From Bradyrhizobium sp. NAS80.1 (GTDB lineage: Bacteria; Pseudomonadota; Alphaproteobacteria; Rhizobiales; Xanthobacteraceae): DNA of 64,000 bases. The number at the start of each line of letters is the position of its first letter. The stretch's first letter is position 1. Both the position numbers and the translations under genes were made by a program. Below are positions 1 to 7,912 of the stretch, in pieces. Below the pieces are notes generated by a model. It was not told the DNA's origin and did not search any database. It worked only from the letters and a program-made list of their open reading frames with translations. The stretch spans positions 56,917-120,916 of the forward strand of contig NZ_LGHL01000052.1 in assembly GCF_001908205.1 (NCBI RefSeq), given 5' to 3'.

Positions 1-378
1 CTGGGTAGCCGCACTGCGCCGAGAGACGAGCGCATCCTGGAAAGCTCACGATTTTGCGTCGACACCGAGCGCGCTGCCGAATCTGGTCGAAGCGGGTTCA
101 ATCGCGCAACTTTCGTGCTGTTTGCCGCGATGCTCGAGGCGATGCGCGCGAGGGGAGCGCGATCCATCGTGACCGTTACCGACACGCGAATGGAGCGTAT
201 TCTGAGGCGTGCTGGCTGGCCCTTGGAACGACTATCCGAGCCACAGCCCATTGGGCAGACCAAGGCGCTCGCGGGATTTCTTCACGACTCGGATCAGGCA
301 CTTGGAGCCATGTATCGACAGGCCGAGGTCGACGGGCCAGTTCTGGTCGCGACCGGTTCGGAAGGCAAGGCTGCTTGA
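1..378 (+). CDS. traI: AHL (acyl-homoserine lactone) synthase, LuxI/TraI family, 5' end outside window
   Basis: The frame is open from base 1, so only the C-terminal ~125 residues are present. The LuxI-family block RFCVDTERA is seen at residues 19-27, followed by the acyl-ACP-binding half (SIVTVTDTRMERIL, GWPLERL, PIGQTKALAG). The enzyme makes an N-acyl-homoserine lactone from S-adenosylmethionine and acyl-ACP in the cytoplasm. In rhizobial ICEs the signal activates TraR, which switches on excision and transfer. The relaxase, rdfS-like and trb genes downstream fit that role. No TraR/LuxR gene is visible here; it may lie to the left. The family call is firm; the name traI is by context. Confidence 0.85.
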   Translation: MGSRTAPRDERILESSRFCVDTERAAESGRSGFNRATFVLFAAMLEAMRARGARSIVTVTDTRMERILRRAGWPLERLSEPQPIGQTKALAGFLHDSDQALGAMYRQAEVDGPVLVATGSEGKAA

Positions 379-411
379 TCTCCTCGCGCCTCTGCTGGGC
401 AGTGTCGTATC

Positions 412-945
412 ATGCTGGCTAATCCGCACCAGAGCTGCGTCATCCTCCTGAACGTGACGCGGGGCGGCAAGGTGGACGCTCAGGCGTCCGCCTCCGACCA
501 CGATGGAGCCGTCGCTCTGCTGCCGGCTTGTCGGGAGCTGTTTGGCGTCCGCCAAATCGCTGTTGGCGAATATCAGCATGACCTTCTTCCCAATCAAGTT
601 GCGGCCTGCATCGAACATCTTGATGTCGACGCCTTGTCCTCGTGGCGAGATCCGCGGCTTGCTGCGCGGCTTACGGAGCTTAACACTGGCATCATCTTCC
701 TGGGCGGAGCATTTCTCGAGGAAGAGGTGCTGATTGCCGCATTGGCAGGAGCAGCGCACGGCTACGAGATCCGGTTGCTTTCGGATCTATCATTTGGACG
801 TCGGGAAGCCGATCGTCCTCTCGCTCTCACCCGGCTCGCCCATTACGGCATCCTCGCAACCACGATCCGGCAGGCCTTACTGGAATGGTCCGTGTCTCTC
901 GGCGATCCGGCTCTCAGCCGCAGGGTTCAAGACTTGCTTTCGTAG
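412..945 (+). CDS. Isochorismatase-fold (YcaC-like) protein lacking catalytic residues
   Basis: A 177-aa protein with the isochorismatase/cysteine hydrolase layout: N-terminal hydrophobic strand (CVILLNVTRGG), a central helix-strand region, then IIFLGGAFLEEEVLIAALAG, EIRLLSDLSFG and a C-terminal HYGILATTIRQALLEW block like YcaC proteins. The usual N-terminal Asp reads Asn (ILLN). The nucleophilic Cys position after the GG turn reads Glu (LEEEV). It is therefore probably a non-catalytic member. It starts 33 bp after the AHL synthase on the same strand, so co-transcription is likely. A binding or signal-related role is inference only; an alternative is a hydrolase with unusual chemistry. Confidence 0.6.
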   Translation: MLANPHQSCVILLNVTRGGKVDAQASASDHDGAVALLPACRELFGVRQIAVGEYQHDLLPNQVAACIEHLDVDALSSWRDPRLAARLTELNTGIIFLGGAFLEEEVLIAALAGAAHGYEIRLLSDLSFGRREADRPLALTRLAHYGILATTIRQALLEWSVSLGDPALSRRVQDLLS

Positions 946-1392
946 TGGCACCCCCGCAAGCGACCGAGCTTACGGGCCGGGCTCTCGTGAACCGAGCCCG
1001 CTTCACGGTCTCGGCCTTCGGCTTCGATCCCTGGCGGAACCACTGTGCTCTTGAATTGGTGTTGGCGGCCACGGCCGCGAACTCGACCAGGGCGACGAGC
1101 ATACCAAGACGCCAAAAGCAGCCTCTTATTGAGCCGGCCGCATGCGGCCGACGCATTTTATTGCCCCCGGCAGGCGCGGTGGGCGGCGCTCCCGTATAGC
1201 CCCGAACCGGCGGGCCGCAACCGCGCTTTCTCAAAGACTTCCATGACGATTGTTGGCGCAGCGCGGTCCTCCGCTGTCGCTCCGGCCGTTCCGGTGCGTC
1301 CCGCCTCTGACGTTCGGGGCTGTCCGGTCGCTCTTCGCCGCCCACCCCGCCTTCCGGGGCAGGGCGCGGAAGAGGAGCGAACGGAGATCGTC
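946..1392 (+). other. Intergenic leader of ardC with a 16-bp palindrome
   Basis: No convincing gene in this ~450-bp GC-rich stretch. It holds a perfect palindrome CGGCCGCATGCGGCCG at 1135-1150 and further C/G-rich inverted segments near 1345-1375. A purine-rich GGAG at about 1383 precedes the ardC ATG. It probably carries the ardC promoter and 5' leader. Confidence 0.4.
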
Positions 1393-2403
1393 ATGGCCAA
1401 ACGTTCAACGAACAACATTGCGACCAAGCCGAAGGCAAGTCTCTATGAGGAGATTACAGCCCAGATCATCGCTGAGCTTGAGGCTGGCGTCTTTCCATGG
1501 GCCCGGCCATGGGGGAGCGGGGGCGGCAATCAGGCCTTCGCGCTGCCGCGGAACGCGGCAACAGGCAAGTCCTATTCCGGGATCAACGTCCTGATCCTTT
1601 GGGGCCGGTTGTTCGAATGCGGCTTCACCTCCCAGCGGTGGGTTACCTTCCGTCAAGCCTCGAGCCTTGGCGGCACCGTGCGCAAGGGCGAACAGGGCAT
1701 CACCGTCTGCTATGCCGATCGCTTCATTCCCAAGCGCGAGCCAGCGGCTGCAAGCAGCGCCAGTCAAGACCGGCCAGCGAAGGAAGAGGCATCCGTCCCC
1801 TTTCTCCGCCGCTATACCGTTTTCAACGTCGATCAATGCGACAACCTGCCAGACCACTGCATCGCGGCACGCCCGCCGCTGCCCGAGCGCGAGATCGCGC
1901 CGCAAGCCGAAGCGCTCGCAACCGCGACGCTCGCCGATATCCGTATCGGTGGAATCGAGGCCTTCTACAACCCATCGGACGATACCGTCCACGTCCCGCC
2001 GCAACCGGCTTTCTTCGAGCAGATCAACTATTATCGGACGCTGTTTCATGAGCTTGGGCACTGGACCGGCCATCCGCGCCGCTTGAACCGCGACCAGTCA
2101 GGTTCGTTCGGCTCGAAGCTTTACGCCAATGAAGAATTGGTCGCCGAGCTGTCAGCGGCCTTTGTTTGCGCTGCCCTGTCCATCAAACCAACAGTCCGGC
2201 ACGCCGACTATCTGGGATCTTGGCTGAACGTGCTTCGCGAGGATAGCCGCGCCATCTTCCGCGCCGCGAGCAAGGCCAGCAAGGCCGCCGACTTCCTGCT
2301 TGCGTTCGGCGGCGACACCGCCGCCGGATCGGAGGCCGGGCCGCAACGGCTCAGTGACCGGCAGACGGCAATGTCCGCCGGCGAGGTGACGGCCGCAGGT
2401 TAA
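1393..2403 (+). CDS. ardC: ArdC-type antirestriction protein (ssDNA-binding domain plus zincin metallopeptidase)
   Basis: 336 aa. The N-terminal ~130 residues match the ArdC/DUF1738 ssDNA-binding domain (YEEITAQIIAELEAG...PWARPW, TGKSYSGINVLILW). The C-terminal half carries the zincin motif HELGHWTGH (about residues 219-227), with a downstream Glu in ANEELVAEL as third metal ligand. ArdC proteins protect incoming single-stranded conjugative DNA from host restriction. The ATG at 1393 was chosen because it follows GGAG and gives the family's usual start MAKRST...; the open frame further upstream has no matching protein sequence. It lies just before the ParB-like gene on the same strand. Confidence 0.92.
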   Translation: MAKRSTNNIATKPKASLYEEITAQIIAELEAGVFPWARPWGSGGGNQAFALPRNAATGKSYSGINVLILWGRLFECGFTSQRWVTFRQASSLGGTVRKGEQGITVCYADRFIPKREPAAASSASQDRPAKEEASVPFLRRYTVFNVDQCDNLPDHCIAARPPLPEREIAPQAEALATATLADIRIGGIEAFYNPSDDTVHVPPQPAFFEQINYYRTLFHELGHWTGHPRRLNRDQSGSFGSKLYANEELVAELSAAFVCAALSIKPTVRHADYLGSWLNVLREDSRAIFRAASKASKAADFLLAFGGDTAAGSEAGPQRLSDRQTAMSAGEVTAAG

Positions 2404-2574
2404 CAGCGCCCACGCCCGCCGCGCCTCGTCCCGTCGCAGGGTGGCCAAGGCCACCCATTGCGTCGCCGCTCACAGCCGCCCCTCCCAACATCCCACCGCC
2501 TCTCGACATCGGGCTCTCGATGAGGCCGCACGCAACCAGTCGAGCCCGTCTTTGCAAGTGAAAGGAAAGCCAAA

Positions 2575-4326
2575 ATGGAACTGCGCAACATAGCCCTCAG
2601 CGACCTCAAGATCGCAACCGTCAACGTCCGGCACAGCCGCAAAGCCCCCGACATCTCCGATATCCTGCCGTCGATCCGCGCGCGAGGCGTCCTGCAACCG
2701 TTGCTCGTCCGGCCTCACGGCGAGACCTTCGAGATCGTCGCGGGCCGTCGGCGCTACTTTGCCGCAAGCCGGGTCGCCGAAGAGCAGGGCGTGCCGACCA
2801 GCGAAGTGTTGCTGCCCTGTGCCGTAGCGGCAGGCGACAGCGACGCGGATGCCATGGAAGCATCCCTGATCGAGAATGTGGCGCGCGCTCCGATGGACGA
2901 GCTAGAGGAGTACGAGGCATTCGCCAAGCTCCTGAAACAGGGGCGCAACGTCGCCGACATTGCAAGCACCTTTGGGCAGACCGAACGCTACGTCAAACAG
3001 CGCCTTGCGCTCGCCTCGCTCCAGAGCGCCATCAAGGATGCCTATCGCAACGGCGACATCGAGGCGGAGGATATGCAATTGCTCGCGACCGCCACGCGAC
3101 GCCAGCAAAAGGAATGGGTCGCAGCCTTTCAGGCCGAGAACAACCCGGCAAGTAAAGACCCGATAAGCGACGAGGGCGCGCCAAGAGGCCGTGACCTCCG
3201 GCAATGGTTGTTCGGAACCGATCAGATCGCAACCAGCGTGGCGCGGTTTTCGGTCGATGCCTACAAGGGCGACATCATCGCCGACCTCTTTGGCGACGTC
3301 AGCTACTTTGCCGATGTGGATGCCTTCTGGGCCTTGCAGAACGCCGCCATTGCGAGCTTGCGGGACGAACTGGCGGGACAAGGGTGGACGGTCATCGTGC
3401 TCGACAGGGGAACGCGCTTCCCGGCATGGCAATATGACGAGGCCGAGTTGGAGGAAGGGGGCGAAGCCTTCATCGAGGTCCGAACCAATGGCGAGATCGA
3501 AGTCCACCAAGGCTACCGGGCCTATGAGAATGGGCACGTCTCGAATGAATACGGTCGGGAAGGCGACGGAGAGCGCGGGGCGCCTGCCGCAAGAGCCGAA
3601 CTGACCAAGGCGGCTGAGAACCATCTTGCCCTGCACCGGCATGCCATCGTCCGAGCCGAGCTGCTCGCCCATCCGGGCATCGCGCTGCGTCTAGCAGCGG
3701 CCCACATGATCGCTGGCTCGACGCTCTGGAGCGTCAAGCCCGATCCGCAGCGCGCCGACAAGGAAACGACCGCGGAAAGCCTTGCGGCCAGTTCCGCGCA
3801 GGCGGTGCTGGCGGCCGAGCGTGGCGCGGTGCTCGACTTGCTCCAGATGGAGAAGAGCTATTACGGCACGCTCACTCGGGGCAACGGCGATGCGCATACG
3901 GGCGCAAGCCTGTTCGCCCGGCTGCTTGCGCTTTCCGACGAGGCCGTGCTCAGGGTCGTTGCGCTCGCGATGGCCGAAACGCTTGCCGCAGGATCTACGC
4001 TGACCGAGGCGGTGGGCATCGTGATCAAGCCCAACGTCGCGCGGTGGTGGAAACTGGACGACACCTTCCTTGACCTCTTGAAGGACCGCGCCGCGATCAA
4101 TGCGCTCCTCGCCGAACTCGCAGGGCAATCGACGGCCGACGGCAATGTTGCCGAAACAGGCAAGGTGCAGAAGAAGATCATCCGAGACTGCCTGAACGGC
4201 GAGGGAAGGGAGCGCGTGGAGGGCTTCGTGCCGCGCTACATGGCTTTTCCGCCAGGGCATTACGACCCCAACAAGGCCTTCGAAATTGCCCGCACGGCGG
4301 AGGCCGTTAACGCTTTGTTTACCTGA
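2575..4326 (+). CDS. ParB/RepB/Spo0J-family protein, long ICE type
   Basis: 583 aa. The N-terminal ParB domain (residues ~1-110) shows GVLQPLLVRP, the box VAGRRRYFAA and ENVARAPMDELEEYEAF. An HTH-like segment follows (VADIASTFGQTERYVKQRLALA, ~125-146). The remaining ~400 residues are typical of ParB-like proteins on alphaproteobacterial plasmids and ICEs and lack a known catalytic motif. The family loads on centromere-like DNA; a role in stable maintenance of the circular ICE form is inferred. AGGAAA lies 8 bases before the ATG. No ParA is next to it. A strong terminator follows. Confidence 0.88.
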   Translation: MELRNIALSDLKIATVNVRHSRKAPDISDILPSIRARGVLQPLLVRPHGETFEIVAGRRRYFAASRVAEEQGVPTSEVLLPCAVAAGDSDADAMEASLIENVARAPMDELEEYEAFAKLLKQGRNVADIASTFGQTERYVKQRLALASLQSAIKDAYRNGDIEAEDMQLLATATRRQQKEWVAAFQAENNPASKDPISDEGAPRGRDLRQWLFGTDQIATSVARFSVDAYKGDIIADLFGDVSYFADVDAFWALQNAAIASLRDELAGQGWTVIVLDRGTRFPAWQYDEAELEEGGEAFIEVRTNGEIEVHQGYRAYENGHVSNEYGREGDGERGAPAARAELTKAAENHLALHRHAIVRAELLAHPGIALRLAAAHMIAGSTLWSVKPDPQRADKETTAESLAASSAQAVLAAERGAVLDLLQMEKSYYGTLTRGNGDAHTGASLFARLLALSDEAVLRVVALAMAETLAAGSTLTEAVGIVIKPNVARWWKLDDTFLDLLKDRAAINALLAELAGQSTADGNVAETGKVQKKIIRDCLNGEGRERVEGFVPRYMAFPPGHYDPNKAFEIARTAEAVNALFT

Positions 4327-4340
4327 GCTTAGGCGGCTCG

Positions 4341-4377
4341 ATTCGGGCGCGAAGGCTGCCTTCGCGCCCGAATTTTG
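4341..4377 (+). terminator. Rho-independent terminator after the ParB-like gene
   Basis: A perfect 15-bp stem (4341-4355 against 4359-4373) closes on a 3-base loop and is followed by TTTT. It begins 15 bp after the stop codon of the ParB-like gene, so it should end the ardC-parB transcript. Confidence 0.85.
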
Positions 4378-4497
4378 CGCGTGCCGAGTCGCCCCCGAGT
4401 CAATCTGGGGGGCCGCAAATTTAGCCGGCCGGCGCGGCCGCGACTCATCCTATAGCTCGGCTCCAGGCCAATGCCGCCCCGCATCATGGAGCCAACG

Positions 4498-4650
4498 ATG
4501 GTAAACCCGTTCAGGGGATTTCCCGAACCGCATTCGGTGAAGCTACGACGCATTTGTCTCGCTCAAGCTGCCGTCTGTCTGTCGGCGCTGACGTCCACCG
4601 CAGTGCTGCTGTCGAGGCTCCTGCCTGCCGTCGTGAGCGGGCTTAACTGA
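4498..4650 (+). CDS. Possible small protein (50 aa), unknown
   Basis: An ATG at 4498 follows GGAG at 6-7 bases and opens a 50-codon frame: MVNPFRGFPEPHSVKL..., then a moderately hydrophobic C-terminal half (AAVCLSALTSTAVLLSRLL) that could be one membrane segment. I do not recognise it. It sits between two terminators with no partner gene. The ribosome site and hydrophobic tail are the only support; it could be chance. Confidence 0.3.
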   Translation: MVNPFRGFPEPHSVKLRRICLAQAAVCLSALTSTAVLLSRLLPAVVSGLN

Positions 4651-4721
4651 CGGATCGGCGCGATCAGTCGATCAGGCTCGCGGCAAGCTTGCATCTGCAG
4701 CGCTCCTACATCCGACCAGCC

Positions 4722-4772
4722 ATAAAATGAAAAGCCGGACCACATGGCGCCAGCGCGCCCGCAGTCCGGCTT
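4722..4772 (-). terminator. Terminator-like hairpin for the leftward small gene
   Basis: Read on the minus strand, AAGCCGGAC pairs with GTCCGGCTT (4764-4772 and 4732-4740) around a GC-rich loop that can itself fold, followed by TTTTCATTTT. It lies about 105 bp downstream of the Lys-rich mini-gene at 4879-4959 and points the same way. Confidence 0.6.
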
Positions 4773-4878
4773 AACCATCTAGATTCTCCACTCTCACCAG
4801 CGCGACCTGCTCGACTTCACGCGAAGCCTGCTGCAGCATCGCGGTTCAGGCGGGAGCGAGACCGGTCAGCGAGAAAAC

Positions 4879-4959
4879 CTACTTCTTTTTCTTGGCTTTC
4901 TTCGTGGCGGTCTTTTTCGCCTTGGTCGCCTTCTTTGCTTTCTTCGCCTTCTTGGCCAT
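4879..4959 (-). CDS. Lys/Ala-rich mini-protein (26 aa), histone-tail-like
   Basis: The short frame encodes MAKKAKKAKKATKA followed by KKTATKKAKKKK and is preceded by a good ribosome site (GGAGG five bases before ATG). It consists almost entirely of Lys, Ala and Thr, like histone H1/AlgP tails, so nonspecific nucleic-acid binding is likely, though unproven. Such KAKK mini-genes are common in Bradyrhizobium-type genomes. It has its own terminator-like hairpin downstream. Low-complexity coding makes homology weak evidence, but the ribosome site plus terminator support a real gene. Confidence 0.6.
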   Translation of the reverse strand: MAKKAKKAKKATKAKKTATKKAKKKK

Positions 4960-5204
4960 GAGACCTCCGTCAATCCTTGGAAAGATGAACCAATCAAAAC
5001 GCGGACCTTGAGAAATCGACAAAGTGTAACACCGAATTGCAAGATTGACATTCGAGGCGTTCAGCTCGCTCTCGGCTCGAGCGTTCGAGTCGTTTCTCGC
5101 GCGGCTCGTACGTAGCAACTCGCGCACGAGAACGCCCCCGCAAGCGGTGCTCGCGAGAGGCCGATCGGCACCGTTCAACTGGCTTCCTGGGCGGGCACAC
5201 TCGC

Positions 5205-5500
5205 AAAGGCGTCACAATGCCTGCGTCAAACCGAGAAGGGCATAGAGCTTGCGAGGCTCGAACGTGGGCGCTTGCCAAGCGACAGGCTCACATCGTCCTT
5301 GCCGCCGCTCTCGCCGCAATAAATCCAGCCTGCGCCGATCTCGACGCCCTGAGTGAAGCTGCGAGACGGGATGGATTCCGGTGTTCTCGTCTCAATCGAT
5401 CCGGCAATCTCTGGGCCGGCTCGATATGGTCTTAAGCTGGCCCTTGTAGCTGCCGTCGCATCTTCTGCCGGCCGATCGGCCGGGTCTTTTCCTCTTTGTT
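5205..5500 (-). pseudogene. Decayed DUF736 gene copy, inverted relative to the intact one
   Basis: The minus strand carries a degenerate second copy of the DUF736 gene at 5775-6098. Matching blocks include DNA for GSYKGQLKT (about 5435-5455), FTQGVEIGAGWIYCGESGGKD (about 5300-5370) and the ending PRKLYA.L (about 5225-5250). The reading frame is broken between the blocks and a Gly-Thr-rich middle segment is lost. The upstream AAGAGGAAAAGACC also resembles the leader of the intact gene, so a whole gene with leader was duplicated in inverse orientation and then decayed. Confidence 0.7.
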
Positions 5501-5728
5501 CGTTGGCGGGTCCGATCTCCCTGCGCGTGGCGAAGAGACCTATGGGAAGCGCTCCGCCTGCCAAAACCCTCGCCGCCAGCTTTTTTCCCCGCCGGACGAA
5601 AAGGTCCGGCTCCTCGCGGCCGCTGACGCTTTCAAAAAAAGCCGTCGGCTCAGGTGCTCCGCATTCGCTCCGCCCCGCGGAAGACCCGCGGGTTCGAAGG
5701 CGTTTCGCTTCCCATCACGGTCTCGCCA

Positions 5729-5753
5729 TCGCGAGGGGATCGGCTCCTCGCGA
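5729..5753 (+). promoter_or_regulatory. Leader hairpin before the DUF736 gene
   Basis: TCGCGAGG at 5729-5736 pairs perfectly with CCTCGCGA at 5746-5753, ending 21 bp before the ATG. It could expose or hide the ribosome site (AAGAGGACAAG) or bind a regulator. The function is inferred only from position. Confidence 0.4.
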
Positions 5754-5774
5754 ACAACCAAAGAGGACAAGACC

Positions 5775-6098
5775 ATGACTGCGATCGGATACGTCACCAA
5801 GAACGACAACGGTAGCTACAAGGGCCAGCTCAAGACCGTCTCGATCCGGGCGGACATCGATATCATCCCGAACCGCGACAAGAGCGCCGAGACTCATCCC
5901 GACTTCCGTGTCTTCACCCAGAGCGTCGAGATCGGCGCAGGCTGGATCCGCCGCGGCGAGAACAGCGGCAAGGACTATGTGAGCCTGTCGCTCGCAGCGC
6001 CCGAGTTCGGCCCGCGCAAGCTCTACGCCAATCTCGGCCGCGCCGCCGGCCAGGACGACGACAGCGTGTTCGCCCTGATCTGGAATCCGGCGGATTGA
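5775..6098 (+). CDS. DUF736 family protein
   Basis: 107 aa, the normal DUF736 length. It shows the family pattern MTAIGYVTKNDNGSYKGQLKT, then GAGWIRRGENSGKDYVSLSL and a PRKLYANLG...FALIWNPAD ending. The function of the family is unknown; these small single-domain proteins are ubiquitous on alphaproteobacterial plasmids and ICEs near transfer and ArdC genes. AAGAGGACAAG precedes the ATG. A broken inverted paralogue lies just upstream. Confidence 0.9.
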   Translation: MTAIGYVTKNDNGSYKGQLKTVSIRADIDIIPNRDKSAETHPDFRVFTQSVEIGAGWIRRGENSGKDYVSLSLAAPEFGPRKLYANLGRAAGQDDDSVFALIWNPAD

Positions 6099-6141
6099 TG
6101 CCGTTCGGCCCTCGCAAGCGCCGCTTGCGGGGGCCGCTCTC

Positions 6142-7011
6142 TTGCTCCATTTTGGTCGAAACGATCCGAACCAGCAAAACGTCGAGGCGGGGCACCTCTT
6201 GAATCATCCAGTCACAGCGTCGTGTCGCGGCTCCGACGATCGCGCCGTCTTGCGCGACGTCGCCGGATACGATGGCGGCGACTGGGCATGGGAGTTCTTG
6301 CGTCTGAACAAAGACTACGTCGCCGACTGGCGGCGGTCCCTGCCGAGGCATTTGCCATGCATTCGCTTGAACGATGGGACTCAGCTTTTGCGTTTGCCAC
6401 GGCGTTTTCCTCATGCCGAAAAATGGGGGCTTCATGCCTTCGCCGACCCTGCGCTCCGTCCCGACCAGGCGCCGGTGTTCTGGCATGCAAATGCGCTGAA
6501 ACGCGCCGTGCGGGTGAACGCAAAAAGGCCGAGCGGAGATGAAGACGAACGCGTGTACCGGCTCACCGACTTCAAGGCCGATCGGCGGGCGGTCATCGGC
6601 GTCGATGGCATCGCGCGGGTGCTGATGAAGGGCAGGGGCACTCAGGTCGCTGTCGAAATCCACGGCCTTCAGGTGCTGACCGCGCCCTTTGCACCTGGCT
6701 TTGAGCTGAACGATCTCTCCGCTCTTGGCGCACAAACCGAGCTCCTGAAACGCTTGCAGCGCTTCACCGAGCCGGACATTAGAGAGATTCAAAAGACGGC
6801 GTACGAGGAGCGCCTCCATCACGCGCTGATCGCGCTCGAGGAGAGCCTGAGCGGAAAGACCTATCGCCAGATCGCAATCACCATCTTCGGAGAGAAAAAA
6901 GTTGCCGAGGAATGGCAGGGTCCTAGTCAATTCTTGAAGGATCGCACGCGACGGCTGGTCGCCAAGGGAACCGAGTTGATGAAAGGCGGCTATTGCGAGC
7001 TGCTCGGCTGA
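6142..7011 (+). CDS. FseA-like excision activator (DUF6499 plus DUF2285)
   Basis: Residues ~47-65 carry a DUF6499-like block (DWAWEFLRLNKDYVADWR). The C-terminal ~80 residues are a DUF2285 HTH-variant domain ending ...FLKDRTRRLVAKGTELMKGGY. In Mesorhizobium symbiosis ICEs, FseA with these domains activates rdfS, the excision-directionality factor; here the next gene is rdfS-like, which supports the same job. The start is uncertain: no in-frame ATG precedes the DUF6499 block. TTG at 6142, TTG at 6199 (after GAGGCGGGG) or a frameshift from upstream are possible. The coordinates use the longest version. Confidence 0.75.
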   Translation: MLHFGRNDPNQQNVEAGHLLNHPVTASCRGSDDRAVLRDVAGYDGGDWAWEFLRLNKDYVADWRRSLPRHLPCIRLNDGTQLLRLPRRFPHAEKWGLHAFADPALRPDQAPVFWHANALKRAVRVNAKRPSGDEDERVYRLTDFKADRRAVIGVDGIARVLMKGRGTQVAVEIHGLQVLTAPFAPGFELNDLSALGAQTELLKRLQRFTEPDIREIQKTAYEERLHHALIALEESLSGKTYRQIAITIFGEKKVAEEWQGPSQFLKDRTRRLVAKGTELMKGGYCELLG

Positions 7012-7161
7012 TCAGTTTCCCCGTTCGCTTGCTTGACGAACTTGGCTCCCGCCGCATGGCGAAACAACAGCCGTCATCTTCGCCACTCCTCAAACCCCTC
7101 CAATCTGACGACGCTTCTTCTTGCATCTTTCGGTTGTACGAAGTGCGGGAAGGAAAGTTGG

Positions 7162-7383
7162 ATGACGACGAAAAGCGACGACAAGGAACCGGATAAGCCG
7201 TTCCTCAACACGGTGGAGGCCGCCGCCTGGCTCAGGCTCACCAAGAACACGCTCGAGAAAATGAGGGTCCACGGACGAGGCCCTGAATACCGCAAGCACG
7301 GGCGCTACGTCCGCTACCACATCGAAGACCTCGTGGAATGGTCGAAGGCCAACAAGCGGAGGTCGACGTCCGATGAGGATTGA
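7162..7383 (+). CDS. rdfS: RdfS-like recombination directionality factor / excisionase (MerR-like winged HTH)
   Basis: 73 aa with one winged-helix domain: NTVEAAAWLRLTKNTLEKMR (helix-turn-helix, ~17-36), then GPEYRKHGRYVRYHIEDLVEW, the classic excisionase/AlpA pattern. RdfS drives ICE excision and activates transfer genes in the rhizobial ICE family. ATG at 7162 follows AAGGAAAG. The gene overlaps traF by 11 bp, giving the rdfS-traF-relaxase order known from that family. The upstream FseA-like protein is the likely activator. Confidence 0.8.
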   Translation: MTTKSDDKEPDKPFLNTVEAAAWLRLTKNTLEKMRVHGRGPEYRKHGRYVRYHIEDLVEWSKANKRRSTSDED

Positions 7384-7912
7384 TCAAGCAAGACTGTGGC
7401 GCCAGGCCACCACGCTTTCGGCCATGTGCGCCGGCATCATCACGCTTCTGATGTCGTCTGCGCCCGCAGTACCGCTCCTGATCTACAATGCATCGGGCAG
7501 CGTGCGGCTCGGCTTCTACTACCTGGATCAGCGGCTGCCGGGGCGCGGCGAACTCGCCGTCTACAGGCCGACCGCCGCGGTCGAGCTTTTGATTGTCGCG
7601 CACGGAATCCTGCCGGCTCCAGTGCCGCTTCTGAAGCGGGTCGAAGCCGTCGGCGGCGACGAAGTCTGCCGCGCCAAGGAGCCGATCGGCGCCATCGCCA
7701 TCAACGGCAAGGTTGTGGCCGAGGTGCTGGAGAAAGACAGAAGAGGGGCGCCGCTGCCGTCCTGGGAAGGCTGCATGAGGCTCGTCGAGGGAGAATATTT
7801 CCTGCTGCAGCCGCATCCAGATTCGTTCGATTCCCGGTATTTCGGGCCGGTTCTTCGCTGCGATATTCTGGGCGTGGCGCGGCCTCTTTGGACCTGGAAT
7901 CCGGATATGTGA
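7373..7912 (+). CDS. traF: TraF conjugal-transfer peptidase (S26 signal-peptidase family)
   Basis: 179 aa. An N-terminal membrane anchor (~12-38) is followed by the nucleophile region NASGSVRLGFYYL, the Lys-containing block LLKRVEAVGGDEV and the C-terminal YFGPVLRCDILGVARPLW, all typical of TraF peptidases. TraF processes the TrbC pilin (made at 20993) to its cyclic form at the inner membrane. It overlaps rdfS, so it is translationally coupled to the excision switch. A hairpin follows at 7923-7953. Confidence 0.88.
   Translation: MRIDQARLWRQATTLSAMCAGIITLLMSSAPAVPLLIYNASGSVRLGFYYLDQRLPGRGELAVYRPTAAVELLIVAHGILPAPVPLLKRVEAVGGDEVCRAKEPIGAIAINGKVVAEVLEKDRRGAPLPSWEGCMRLVEGEYFLLQPHPDSFDSRYFGPVLRCDILGVARPLWTWNPDM

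Noticed and set aside
1045..1392. Longer N-terminal extension of ArdC
   Set aside because: The sequence is Pro/Arg/Ala-rich and unlike ArdC; GGAG before the ATG at 1393 marks the start.
5914..6930. Antisense frame (338 aa) under the FseA-like gene
   Set aside because: The forward frame has DUF2285/DUF6499 sequence; the reverse one is a shadow.
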